A stretch of 64,000 nt of DNA, taken from assembly GCF_005517195.1 (NCBI RefSeq), contig NZ_CP040244.1:3180001-3244000 (forward strand), given 5' to 3'. The position numbers and the translations under genes were made by a program. The stretch is from Streptomyces vilmorinianum (lineage in GTDB: Bacteria; Actinomycetota; Actinomycetes; Streptomycetales; Streptomycetaceae). The notes beneath the pieces are model-generated. The model saw only the letters and a list, made by a program, of their open reading frames with translations. It did not search any database and had not been told where the DNA came from. Positions 15,967 through 24,391 of this stretch are shown one piece after another (positions within the stretch are counted from its first letter, which is position 1; every line of letters starts with the position of its first letter).

Positions 15967-17331
15967 TCAACCCTGCTTCGAGCGGGCGTAGTTGAGCAGG
16001 AAGTGCGCCTCGGCCACCGCCAGGCGCTCCAGCTCCTCCGGCGAGACCGACTCGTTCACCGCGTGGATCTGGGCCTCCGGCTCGCTCAGCCCGATCAGCA
16101 GGATCTCCGCCTCCGGGTAGAGCGCGGCGAGCGTGTTGCACAGCGGGATCGAGCCGCCCATGCCCGAGCTCTGCATCTCCTGGCCCGGGTACGCGATCCG
16201 CATCGCCTCCGCCATCGAGGTGTACGCCGGGCTGGACACGTCCGCGCTGAACGCCTGGCCCTGGCCGACCTGTTCGAAGGAGACCCGCGCGTTCCACGGC
16301 GTGTGCTTCTCGATGTGCGCGTACAGCAGCTTCGTCGCCTCGGTCGCGTCCTGGCCCGGCGGCACCCGCAGGCTGATCTGCGCGCGGGCCGTCGACGGGA
16401 TCGACGGGGTCGCGCCGGCCACGGGGTGGCAGTCGATGCCGATGACGGTCACGGCCGGACGGGCCCAGATACGGTCGGCCACCGTGCCGTTGCCCGGCAG
16501 GCCGACGCCGTCCAGGACCTTCGCGTCCTGACGGAAGTCCTCCTCCGGGTACTGAAGGCCCTCCCACACCGCGTCCGCCGGCAGACCGTCGATGACCGTC
16601 GAACCGTCCGCCGCGCGCAGCGAGTCCAGGACCCGGATCAGGGCGGCCAGCGCGTCCGGCGCGGCGCCGCCGAACATGCCGGAGTGCAGATTGCCTTCGA
16701 GGGTGTCGATCTGGACGCGGATCATCGTCATCCCGCGCAGGGTGGCGGTGACGGTCGGCAGCCCGAGGCGGAAGTTGCCGGTGTCGCCGATCACGATCGC
16801 GTCGGCGGTGAGCAGCTCGGGGTGGGCCTCGGCGTACCGCTCCAGGCCGCCCGTGCCCTGCTCCTCGGAACCCTCCACGATCATCTTGACCGTGACGGGC
16901 ACTCCGCCGTTCGCCTTCAGGGCGCGCAGCGCGAGCAGGTGCATGATGAAGCCGCCCTTGCAGTCGGCCGCACCGCGCCCGTACCAGCGCCCGTCCCGCT
17001 CCGTCAGCTCGAACGGCGGGGTGACCCACGCCGACTCGTCCAGCTTCGGCTGCACGTCGTAGTGGGCGTAGAGCAGAACGGTCGGCGCGCCGGCCGGACC
17101 GGGCAGCACGCCGTACACCGACTGCGAACCGTCCGGGGTGTCGAGCAGCGCCACCTCCTGGAAGCCCTCGGATCGCAGCGCGTCGGCCACCCAGTTCGCG
17201 GCCCCCTCGCACTCGCTCCGCGGGGCCACGGCCTCGTCCGCCACCGACTCGAAGGCCACGAGCTCCGTGAGCTCCGCCTTGGCGCGGGGCATCAGGCCGG
17301 CGACGGTCTCGGCGATCGGATTGGCGGTCAT
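15967..17331 (-). CDS. M20 family metallodipeptidase
   Basis: A 454-residue M20 dipeptidase. Metal-binding landmarks are LLYAHYDVQPK (His/Asp), RGAADCKGG (bridging Asp) and EGSEEQGTGG (catalytic Glu), with the dimerisation domain between. Such enzymes cleave dipeptides, including Cys-Gly or beta-Ala-His types, in the cytoplasm. ATG 17331 is preferred over GTG 17337 because AGGAG is seven bases before the ATG. A TAGGAT -10 on its strand (17404-17409) predicts a leader of about 65-70 bases. Confidence 0.93.
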   Translation of the reverse strand: MTANPIAETVAGLMPRAKAELTELVAFESVADEAVAPRSECEGAANWVADALRSEGFQEVALLDTPDGSQSVYGVLPGPAGAPTVLLYAHYDVQPKLDESAWVTPPFELTERDGRWYGRGAADCKGGFIMHLLALRALKANGGVPVTVKMIVEGSEEQGTGGLERYAEAHPELLTADAIVIGDTGNFRLGLPTVTATLRGMTMIRVQIDTLEGNLHSGMFGGAAPDALAALIRVLDSLRAADGSTVIDGLPADAVWEGLQYPEEDFRQDAKVLDGVGLPGNGTVADRIWARPAVTVIGIDCHPVAGATPSIPSTARAQISLRVPPGQDATEATKLLYAHIEKHTPWNARVSFEQVGQGQAFSADVSSPAYTSMAEAMRIAYPGQEMQSSGMGGSIPLCNTLAALYPEAEILLIGLSEPEAQIHAVNESVSPEELERLAVAEAHFLLNYARSKQG

Positions 17332-17403
17332 GGGCACGCTCCTGGTGGGTGCGACGTTGTAAGGACGTTGCCGTATGTCGGTTGTACGGCGAACGTATTG
17401 CCG

Positions 17404-17442
17404 ATCCTACGGCGGGGAGCCCCACGAGCCGCGCCGTAGGAT
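17404..17442. promoter_or_regulatory. Symmetric divergent promoter pair
   Basis: ATCCTACGGC and GCCGTAGGAT are perfect 10-bp inverted repeats. Because each arm contains TAGGAT on its own strand, the repeat supplies the -10 of both divergent genes (peptidase and reductase) and may also bind a dimeric regulator. Confidence 0.5.
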
Positions 17443-17489
17443 GCCCGAAGAGCTTGGACCATCGGTCGGATCAGGAGCAGAAGCACATC

Positions 17490-18869
17490 GTGAGCAGCGA
17501 GAACGCAGACGCCGAAGAGGTACGCGCGGGAGAGACGCAGGACGCCGCGACCGTCTGGGACGTGGTCGTGGTCGGGGCAGGCCCGGCGGGTGCGTCGGCG
17601 GCGTACGCGGCCGCGGTCGCGGGCCGCCGGGTGCTGCTCCTGGAGAAGGCCGAACTGCCCCGGTACAAGACCTGTGGCGGCGGCATCATCGGCCCCTCGC
17701 GGGACGCGCTGCCGCCCGGCTTCGAACTGCCGTTGCAGGACCGGGTGCACGCCGTCACCTTCTCCCTGAACGGCCGCTTCGCCCGTACGCGCCGTTCGCG
17801 CCGGATGCTCTTCGGGCTCATCAACCGGCCCGAGTTCGACGCCGGTCTCGTCGAGCAGGCGCAGAAGGCGGGCGCCGAGCTCCGCACCGGCGTCACCGTC
17901 TCCCGGGTCGAGCAGCACGGCCCGGCCGTGCCGGACCGGCGCACCGTCGCCGTCGTCCTGGCGGACGGCGAGACGGTCCTGGCCAGGGCGGTCGTCGGAG
18001 CCGACGGCAGCGCGGGCCGGATAGGAGCCCATGTCGGGGTGAAGCTCGACCAGGTGGACCTCGGCCTCGAAGCGGAGATCCCGGTTCCGCCGTCGGTGGC
18101 CGAGGACTGGAAGGGCCGGGTCCTGATCGACTGGGGCCCGATGCCCGGCAGCTACGGCTGGGTCTTCCCCAAGGGCGACACGCTCACGGTCGGCGTCATC
18201 TCGGCGCGCGGCGAGGGCGCGGCCACCAAGCGCTATCTGGAGGACTTCGTCGCCCGCCTCGGGCTCGCGGGCTTCGAGCCGGCGGTCTCGTCCGGGCACC
18301 TGACGCGCTGTCGGAGCGACGACTCGCCGCTGTCGCGCGGCCGCGTGCTGGTGTGCGGCGACGCGGCGGGGCTCCTGGAGCCCTGGACCCGGGAGGGCAT
18401 CTCCTTCGCCCTGCGGTCGGGCCGGCTTGCGGGGGAGTGGGCGGTACGGATCGCCGAGGCGAACGACGCCGTCGACGCGCGCCGTCAGGCGCTGAACTAC
18501 GCCTTCGCCATCAAGGCGGGCCTGGGTGTGGAGATGGCGGTCGGGCGCCGGATGCTCGCGCTGTTCGAGCGCCGTCCGGGGCTGCTGCACGCGACGATCA
18601 CCGGTCTGCGTCCGGCCTGGAACGCGTTCACGGACATCACCCGGGGCTCGACCACGCTGGCGGGCCTGGTCCGTTCGAGTGGGGTGGCGCGGCGGGCGCT
18701 CGACGTCCTGGACCGCCGGATGCAGGCGACCGGCGGCACGGCGCGCCGGGGCGTCACGGAGTCGGCCGGCTCGGCTTCCTCGTCCGCCGCGTCCGCCTCG
18801 ACCTCCTCGTCCGGACCGGGCGAGGCCGGGACCGAGCCTTCCGCCGGGGCTGCCGCCGAGGCCTCGTGA
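17490..18869 (+). CDS. Geranylgeranyl reductase family flavoprotein
   Basis: A 459-residue FAD-dependent oxidoreductase of the geranylgeranyl reductase group. Seen: the Rossmann motif VVVGAGPAGASAAY near residue 28, LLEKAELPRYKTCGGG, and the second FAD block CGDAAGLLEPWTREGI. Related enzymes saturate isoprenoid chains such as menaquinone side chains at the membrane. The C-terminal ~45 residues are Ser/Ala/Gly-rich and probably disordered. Start is GTG 17490, with AGGAG 12 bases upstream. Convergent with the F420-type reductase. Confidence 0.9.
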   Translation: MSSENADAEEVRAGETQDAATVWDVVVVGAGPAGASAAYAAAVAGRRVLLLEKAELPRYKTCGGGIIGPSRDALPPGFELPLQDRVHAVTFSLNGRFARTRRSRRMLFGLINRPEFDAGLVEQAQKAGAELRTGVTVSRVEQHGPAVPDRRTVAVVLADGETVLARAVVGADGSAGRIGAHVGVKLDQVDLGLEAEIPVPPSVAEDWKGRVLIDWGPMPGSYGWVFPKGDTLTVGVISARGEGAATKRYLEDFVARLGLAGFEPAVSSGHLTRCRSDDSPLSRGRVLVCGDAAGLLEPWTREGISFALRSGRLAGEWAVRIAEANDAVDARRQALNYAFAIKAGLGVEMAVGRRMLALFERRPGLLHATITGLRPAWNAFTDITRGSTTLAGLVRSSGVARRALDVLDRRMQATGGTARRGVTESAGSASSSAASASTSSSGPGEAGTEPSAGAAAEAS

Positions 18870-18926
18870 CGCGGCGCGGGCGGGCTCAGGGGCCGGCTTC
18901 GGGGCCGGCTTCGGGCCCGCCCGGCG

Positions 18927-19388
18927 TCACCCGGTGATGGTGATCCGGAAGACGGGGTGCTTGGGGGCGATCGCCCGCAGTTCGGCGTCCGAGGAGTCGG
19001 GGCCCACCCCACCGAAGAACACGCCGACCTCCGCCTTCCATCGCTTGAGGTAGGCGCGCAGCAGGGCGGGCTTCTCGTCGTCGGACAGTTCGACGGCGGT
19101 GAACGTCTCCACGTGCTTGCCGAGATGCAGCTCGCCGCCGCCGGCCGCGCGCATGTTGTGGGTCCACTGGACATGGCCGCGCGGGGCCACCAGGTACTGG
19201 GCGCCGTCCACCGTCATCAGGTTGACGGGGGTGCGGCGCCATTCGCCGCTCTTGCGGCCGCGGACCGCGAGTACGCGGGAGCCCCAGACGCTGATGCCAC
19301 GGCGGGTCATCCACGCGACGGCCCGGTTCAGCACGTTGACCGTGAACCAGCCGGGCTTCATGACGTGGGCTGCGGGCTGAGCGGACAT
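18927..19388 (-). CDS. F420-dependent nitroreductase-family protein
   Basis: A 153-residue protein of the deazaflavin-dependent nitroreductase (DUF385) family: small split barrel with RGRKSGEWRRTPVNLM and RGHVQWTHNMRAAGGGELHL. These actinobacterial enzymes use coenzyme F420H2 to reduce quinones or xenobiotics. The ATG at 19388 is chosen over a longer frame because it follows CTGGAGG on its strand. It is divergent from a TetR regulator with two operator copies between, so it is very likely that repressor's target. Confidence 0.88.
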   Translation of the reverse strand: MSAQPAAHVMKPGWFTVNVLNRAVAWMTRRGISVWGSRVLAVRGRKSGEWRRTPVNLMTVDGAQYLVAPRGHVQWTHNMRAAGGGELHLGKHVETFTAVELSDDEKPALLRAYLKRWKAEVGVFFGGVGPDSSDAELRAIAPKHPVFRITITG

Positions 19389-19410
19389 CGCATCCTCCAG
19401 AAAGTGTGAG

Positions 19411-19511
19411 CACTGCTCTCGCTTGAGAACAGTGTGCACGGATCGGTGCGCCAAAGCAAGAGCGGTGCTCTCGTTTCAGTGCAGTGCTCCGAAACATGGC
19501 AGACTGCTCTC
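19411..19511. promoter_or_regulatory. Duplicated TetR operators
   Basis: Copy 1 (19411-19434) is CACTGCTCTC-GCTT-GAGAACAGTG, arms matching at 9 of 10. Copy 2 (19463-19486) is CGGTGCTCTC-GTTT-CAGTGCAGTG, a degenerate version exactly 52 bp downstream, about five helical turns. A further left half-site GACTGCTCTC abuts the TetR start at 19502-19511. Confidence 0.75.
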
Positions 19512-19512
19512 C

Positions 19513-20211
19513 ATGACCAGCGTTCAGGGAGCCCGGGCCCGCGCCCGCATCGAGATCACCGCCGCCATCAAGGACGAGGCCCGTAGACAGCTCGCCGCCG
19601 AAGGGGCCGCCAAGCTCTCCCTGCGCGCCGTCGCCCGCGAGGTCGGCATGGTCTCCTCCGCGCTCTACCGCTACTTCCCCAGCCGTGACGAGCTCCTCAC
19701 CGCGCTCATCGTCGACGCGTACGACGCCGTCGGGGCCGCGGCCGAGCAGGCCCTCGCCGCTGCCGCCGGAACCCCGGACCACCTCGCCCGCTGGACCGCC
19801 GTCTGCCGCGCCGTCCGCTCCTGGGCCGTCGCGCACCCCCACGAGTACGCCCTGATCTACGGCTCCCCGGTCCCCGGCTACTCCGCCCCGCAGGACACCG
19901 TCGGCCCGGCCTCCCGCGTCGGACTTGTGCTCATCGGCATCGCCCGTGACGCCTTCACCACCGACGGCATCGCCCCGCCACCGCTCCCCGCGGAGCTGCG
20001 CCCCGAAGCCGAGCGCATGGCCGCCGACTTCGCCCCCGACCTGCCGCCCGCACTCGCCGCCGCCCTGGTCGCGGCCTGGGCACAGCTCTTCGGGCTCGTC
20101 TCCTTCGAGGTGTTCGGCCAGTTCAACCGGATCGTGGAGGAACGCGAAGCGTTCTTCACCGCGGCCGCCGCCCGACTGGGCCAGGAGGTCGGCCTGTTGT
20201 CCCGCGCGTAG
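19513..20211 (+). CDS. TetR/AcrR family transcriptional regulator
   Basis: A 232-residue TetR regulator. The N-terminal DNA-binding helices read LSLRAVAREVGMVSSALYRYF, followed by PSRDELLTALIVDAYDA; the C-terminal ligand domain has the WAVAHPHEYALIYGSPVPGY block typical of the WHG-type TetR subgroup. The ATG at 19513 has no ribosome site and is likely leaderless. It is divergent from the F420-type reductase and should autoregulate through the operators between them. Confidence 0.92.
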   Translation: MTSVQGARARARIEITAAIKDEARRQLAAEGAAKLSLRAVAREVGMVSSALYRYFPSRDELLTALIVDAYDAVGAAAEQALAAAAGTPDHLARWTAVCRAVRSWAVAHPHEYALIYGSPVPGYSAPQDTVGPASRVGLVLIGIARDAFTTDGIAPPPLPAELRPEAERMAADFAPDLPPALAAALVAAWAQLFGLVSFEVFGQFNRIVEEREAFFTAAAARLGQEVGLLSRA

Positions 20212-20315
20212 CCCCGGCCTGCGCAGGCGCCGGACCGTGTACTCCAGCGGGAGTACACGTGATCACCACGTCCGGCTGACGCCCGCCGGACCGGTCTGCG
20301 TCTAGCGTGGCGGGC

Positions 20316-21608
20316 ATGGACGAACAGCGCGGACACGGTCACGGCGCTCCGCCCTGGGCGCGCGGCGCGCAGGGCGGACCGCCCTGGCTGCGGCAGTGGG
20401 CCGACCGCGAGCCCGATGCCGGACTGCCCTGGCGATCCACCCTCCTCCTCGCCGTCTTCGTGATGGTGGGCTCCGGTTTCGCGGCGAGGAACCAGCAGGA
20501 CCGGGAGTCGCTGGACGCGCTCGGCCGCTCGCTGCTGCTCCTCGGCTCCGCGCTGCTCCTGCTGCGCCACCGCCACCCGGTCCCCGTGGTCTTCGCCACC
20601 GCGGCCGTCACCCTGGCCTACTTCGGCGCCGGTTACCCGTACGGCCCGGTCTTCCTCATCGTCGCCGTCGCCTGTTACGCGGCGATCGTGCACGGCCACC
20701 GGCGATCCGCCTGGTGGGCGCTCGGGCTGCTCTGGGCCGGCCATCTGCTGTTCGCCCACTGGCTCTACCCCCACCTGCCCCCGGACGGCGACTCCGCCGC
20801 CCCCTGGGGGCAGGAGATCCCCGTCGCCACCTTCGTCGTCGCGATCCTCGCCGCCTCCGAACTGGTGCGGGTACGCCGCGAGCAGTGGGCGCAGCAGCGC
20901 GCCGAACGCGCCGCTGCCGAGCGACGCAGGGCCGACGAGGAGCGGCTGCGGATCGCCCGCGAGCTGCACGACGTCCTCGCCCACTCGATCTCCGTCATCA
21001 ACGTCCAGGCAGGGGTCGGTCTCGCCCTGCTCGACACCGACCCGGAACAGGCCCGCACCGCGCTGACCACCATCAAGGCGGCGAGCAAGGAGGCGTTGGG
21101 AGAGGTCCGCCAGGTGCTCGACACCCTGCGCCCACCCGTCTCCCGCCACCACCCTTCCAGCGATGCGCTCCGCGCAGACCCTTCCTTTTTGGGCGAGGCC
21201 CCCCGCGCCCCGGCGCCCGGACTCGACCGGCTCCCGGAGCTGGTCGACCAGGCGGCGTCCGCGGGGCTGACCGTACACACCTCGACCGAGGGGGAGCGCG
21301 TGGCGCTGCCGCCCGGCACCGACCTCGCAGCCTTCCGGATCGTCCAGGAGGCGCTGACCAACGTGGTGCGCCACTCCGGGTCCCGCACCGCGCGGGTCGT
21401 GGTCGCGTACCGGCCCGGCAGCGTGGAGCTCCGTATCGACGACGAGGGACCCGCGACCGGCGGCGACGCGGGCGGCAGCGGCAACGGACTCGCCGGAATG
21501 CGGGAGCGGGCCGCCGCCCTCGGTGGCACGATCGAGGCGGGCCCCCGCCCGGACGGCGGCTTCCGGGTGCGTGCCGTCCTCCCCGTCCGCCCGAAGGAGA
21601 CTCCGTGA
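20316..21608 (+). CDS. Sensor histidine kinase (NarL-type partner)
   Basis: A 430-residue sensor kinase. Several membrane helices occupy about residues 40-190 (LLLAVFVMVGSGFAA, LLLLGSALLLL, VFLIVAVACYAAIV, ATFVVAILAASEL). The HisKA_3 phosphoacceptor is His218 in ELHDVLAHSISVI, and the ATPase domain has RIVQEALTNVVRHSG and NGLAGMRERAAALGG. The ATG at 20316 is preceded at eight to thirteen bases by TAGCGT, predicting a leaderless mRNA. It overlaps the response regulator by four bases. The stimulus is unknown. Confidence 0.93.
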   Translation: MDEQRGHGHGAPPWARGAQGGPPWLRQWADREPDAGLPWRSTLLLAVFVMVGSGFAARNQQDRESLDALGRSLLLLGSALLLLRHRHPVPVVFATAAVTLAYFGAGYPYGPVFLIVAVACYAAIVHGHRRSAWWALGLLWAGHLLFAHWLYPHLPPDGDSAAPWGQEIPVATFVVAILAASELVRVRREQWAQQRAERAAAERRRADEERLRIARELHDVLAHSISVINVQAGVGLALLDTDPEQARTALTTIKAASKEALGEVRQVLDTLRPPVSRHHPSSDALRADPSFLGEAPRAPAPGLDRLPELVDQAASAGLTVHTSTEGERVALPPGTDLAAFRIVQEALTNVVRHSGSRTARVVVAYRPGSVELRIDDEGPATGGDAGGSGNGLAGMRERAAALGGTIEAGPRPDGGFRVRAVLPVRPKETP

Positions 21609-22270
21609 TCCGTGTCCTGCTCGCCGACGACCAGTCACTGGTACGGGCCGGCTTCCGCGCACTCCTGGACGCCCAGCCGGACATCGAGGTGGCGGGGGAG
21701 GCCGCCGACGGCGAGGAGGCGGCGGCGAAGGCGCGCGAACTGCGCCCGGACGTCGTCCTGATGGACATCCGGATGCCTCTCCTCGACGGCCTCGCCGCCA
21801 CCCGCAGGATCACCGGGGACCCGGAGCTCGACGGGGTGAAGGTGGTCATGCTGACCACGTTCGAGCTCGACGAGTACGTCTTCGAGGCGATCCGCTCCGG
21901 CGCCTCCGGCTTCCTCGTCAAGGACACCGAACCCGAGGAACTGCTGAGGGCCGTGCGCGCCGTCGTCCACGGCGACGCGCTGCTCTCGCCCGGGGTGACG
22001 CGGCGGCTCATCGAGGAGTTCGCGGCCCGGTCGAAGCCCCCGGCCGCCGTGTCCGGTCTCGACGAACTCACCGAGCGGGAGCGGGAGGTGATGGCCCTGG
22101 TCGGCATCGGCCTGTCGAACGAGGAGATCGCCCGGCGCCTGGTCGTCAGCCCGTTGACCGCCAAGACCCATGTGAGCCGCACGATGGTGAAGCTGGGCGC
22201 CCGGGACCGCGCCCAACTGGTCGTGCTCGCCTACGAGTCGGGCCTGGTGCGCCCGGGCTGGCTGGGCTGA
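21605..22270 (+). CDS. NarL/FixJ family response regulator
   Basis: A 221-residue response regulator. The receiver domain has phosphoacceptor Asp54 in VVLMDIRMP and the conserved Thr/Lys region (MLTTFELDEYV, GFLVKD). The C-terminal LuxR-type DNA-binding domain reads LTEREREVMALVGIGLSNEEI..LVVSPLTAKTHVSR. The GTG start overlaps the kinase stop (GTGA), a translational-coupling arrangement, so the pair forms a two-component system. Targets are not evident; a strong bidirectional terminator follows. Confidence 0.94.
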   Translation: MIRVLLADDQSLVRAGFRALLDAQPDIEVAGEAADGEEAAAKARELRPDVVLMDIRMPLLDGLAATRRITGDPELDGVKVVMLTTFELDEYVFEAIRSGASGFLVKDTEPEELLRAVRAVVHGDALLSPGVTRRLIEEFAARSKPPAAVSGLDELTEREREVMALVGIGLSNEEIARRLVVSPLTAKTHVSRTMVKLGARDRAQLVVLAYESGLVRPGWLG

Positions 22271-22273
22271 CGA

Positions 22274-22357
22274 CGCGTACGGGCGTACGGGCGTATGGGC
22301 GTATGGCGTACGGGTCCGGGTGCGGCCGCTCTCCGGTCGCACCCGGACCCGTACGCC
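22274..22357. terminator. 20-bp perfect stem with flanking heptamer repeats
   Basis: Arms 22305-22324 and 22338-22357 are perfect 20-bp reverse complements (core GTACGGGTCCGGGTGCG) around a 13-base loop. Before it, 22274-22306 is a run of GGGCGTA(C/T) heptamers, echoed by CGTATC-type repeats after it. It lies between convergent genes and should terminate both. Confidence 0.85.
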
Positions 22358-22387
22358 CGTATCTCCGTATCGGCGTATCTCCGTGTC

Positions 22388-23878
22388 TCAGTCGCGGACG
22401 GCGACGCGATCCGGAGCGGGCGTCCCCTCGACGGAGGTGGCGGAGCCGGCCACCACCAGGGATCCCCGCTGCCGGCGGGCGCGGAGCCCGGGAAGTGTGA
22501 TCAGGAGACCCGCCAGGGCGATGACCGTGACGACCGTCAGGCCCGGCCGGAAGCCGTCCAGGACCTCCTGCGGGGAGCCGCCCTCGCCTCCGCCGGCCGT
22601 GATGACCGCCGTGACCACGGCGAGGAAGACGGCGCCGCCCACCTGGATCGAGGTGTTGAGGAGCCCCGAGACCATGCCCTGCTCGTGGTCGTCCACGCCG
22701 TTGGTGGCCTGGATGTTGAGCGAGGGGAAGACCAGGGCGCACGCGGCGCCGAGCAGCAGCATCGAGGGCAGGATGACGGCCGCGTACTGCGGGACGAGCG
22801 AGATCCGCAGGAAGAGCGCGTAGGCGACGACGAGGAGCGTGAAGCCGGTCGCGATAACGCGCGGTGTTCCGTAGCGGTCCACGACCGCGCCGATCCTGGT
22901 GGAGGAGAGCGCCACGAGCACACCGGCCGGCAGGAACGCCAGCGCCGTCTGCAGGGCCGACCAGCCGAGCAGTGACTGCATGTACTGGGTCACGATGAAC
23001 TGGAAGGCGACGTACGAGCCGAAGAACGCGGCCGCGCCGAGCTGTGCCCGCACCTGGGAGCCGGAACGCAGCACCCCGAGCCGTACGAGCGGGCTCGCGC
23101 TGCGCCGTTCGATCCCCACGAAGGCGGCCAGGAGCGCGGCGGTGGCCAGGAAGGACAGCAGCGTACGGGCGGAGGCCCAGCCGGCCTCGGGGGCCTGGAC
23201 GACGGTGAAGACGAGCAGCAGCATCGCGGCCGTGCCGGTCACGGCACCCGGCAGGTCGTAGCCGCCCGCCGTCTTCTCGCGGGCGCTGTGCGGGATCAGC
23301 CGGAGCGCGAAGACCAGGGCGATGAGGGCGACGGGCGCGGGCAGCAGCATGGTCCAGCGCCAGCTCAGCTCGGTGAGCAGACCGGAGAGGACCAGGCCCA
23401 TGGAGAATCCGGTCGCGGCGCAGGTGGTGTAGATGGACAGGGCCCGGTTGCGCTGCGGGCCCTCCTTGAAGGTCGTCGTGATGATCGACAGACCGGCGGG
23501 GGCGGTGAACGCGGCGCTGAGGCCCTTGACGAAGCGGCTCGCGATGAGCAGGGGGCCCGAGTCGACGAGCCCGCCGAGCAGCGAGGCGAGGGCGAAGACG
23601 GCGAGGGCGATCAGGAAGACCCGGCGGCGGCCGAGGAGGTCGGCCGCGCGGCCGCCGAGGAGCAGCAGCCCGCCGTAGCCCAGGATGTAGCCGCTGACGA
23701 TCCACTGGAGCGTGGCGGTGGACAGGCCGAGGTCGGTGGCGATCGACGGCAGGGCGACGCCGACCATGGAGACGTCGAGCGCGTCGAGGAACATCGCGGC
23801 GCAGAGGACCAGCAGCGTGCCCCAGAGGCGGGGGCTCCAGCGTTCCTGTGCCGGGGAAGCGGTGAGCGGAGAGGTCAT
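22388..23878 (-). CDS. MFS drug transporter, DHA2-like (14 TM)
   Basis: A 496-residue major facilitator with about 14 hydrophobic helices. Motifs: LDALDVSMVGVALPSI in helix 1, the motif-A loop GGRAADLLGRRRVF, and an antiporter-type motif C region (STTCAATGFSMGLVLSGLL style). This points to proton-coupled drug export of the EmrB/QacA branch. It is divergent from a MarR regulator with repeated operators between, the standard arrangement for a regulated efflux pump. The ATG at 23878 was chosen from the normal N-terminus. Confidence 0.93.
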   Translation of the reverse strand: MTSPLTASPAQERWSPRLWGTLLVLCAAMFLDALDVSMVGVALPSIATDLGLSTATLQWIVSGYILGYGGLLLLGGRAADLLGRRRVFLIALAVFALASLLGGLVDSGPLLIASRFVKGLSAAFTAPAGLSIITTTFKEGPQRNRALSIYTTCAATGFSMGLVLSGLLTELSWRWTMLLPAPVALIALVFALRLIPHSAREKTAGGYDLPGAVTGTAAMLLLVFTVVQAPEAGWASARTLLSFLATAALLAAFVGIERRSASPLVRLGVLRSGSQVRAQLGAAAFFGSYVAFQFIVTQYMQSLLGWSALQTALAFLPAGVLVALSSTRIGAVVDRYGTPRVIATGFTLLVVAYALFLRISLVPQYAAVILPSMLLLGAACALVFPSLNIQATNGVDDHEQGMVSGLLNTSIQVGGAVFLAVVTAVITAGGGEGGSPQEVLDGFRPGLTVVTVIALAGLLITLPGLRARRQRGSLVVAGSATSVEGTPAPDRVAVRD

Positions 23879-23899
23879 GCGCAGCACAGTACATGCACA

Positions 23900-23959
23900 T
23901 GCATTGGATGCAAGAGCATTTAATTCCGATGCAACAAAGTGGGAGTTCTCTGCTAACGT
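23900..23959. promoter_or_regulatory. MarR operators and leaderless promoter
   Basis: TGCAT-TGG-ATGCA (23900-23912) is a perfect inverted repeat, and GATGCAA occurs at 23907 and again at 23928, exactly two helical turns apart. TAACGT (23954-23959) lies six bases before the MarR ATG, predicting a leaderless transcript. The region is unusually AT-rich for this genome. Confidence 0.65.
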
Positions 23960-23965
23960 GCGGTC

Positions 23966-24391
23966 ATGGCAGGGTCTGCGAACAAGTCCGAACGTGCGCT
24001 CGTACAGGAGTGGCGGGACGTCCTCGCGTTGCACGCCCGCACGGTGTGCGAGCTCGACCGGGAGCTGCATCCGCACGGACTCGGCGCCAGCGACTTCGAG
24101 GTGCTCGACGTCCTCGCCGAGGGGACGCCGGCGGACGGCGGGAAGTCCTACCGCGTCCAGGAGCTGGCCGGCCGCGTGCATCTGAGCCAGAGCGCGCTGT
24201 CCCGGCTCATCGCCCGCCTGGAGAAGGAGGGCCTCGTCGCGCGCGGCATGTGTCCGGAGGACCGGCGGGGCGTACGGGTCGAGCTCACCGACGAGGGTCG
24301 CGCGCGGTACGCGGAGGTGCTGCCCATCCAGCGCGCGGTGCTGACCCGCATGCTGGCGGAGGACGCGCCGGGTCCGGCTACGACCAGGTGA
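23966..24391 (+). CDS. MarR family transcriptional regulator
   Basis: A 141-residue MarR regulator with the winged helix VQELAGRVHLSQSALSRLIARLEKEGLV and the wing CPEDRRGVRVELTDEGR (longer runs split here by the usual turn). It is divergent from an MFS efflux pump and probably represses it until a toxic ligand binds. The ATG at 23966 follows a TAACGT -10 closely. Its 3' end overlaps the convergent MDMPI gene by 14 bases. Confidence 0.92.
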   Translation: MAGSANKSERALVQEWRDVLALHARTVCELDRELHPHGLGASDFEVLDVLAEGTPADGGKSYRVQELAGRVHLSQSALSRLIARLEKEGLVARGMCPEDRRGVRVELTDEGRARYAEVLPIQRAVLTRMLAEDAPGPATTR

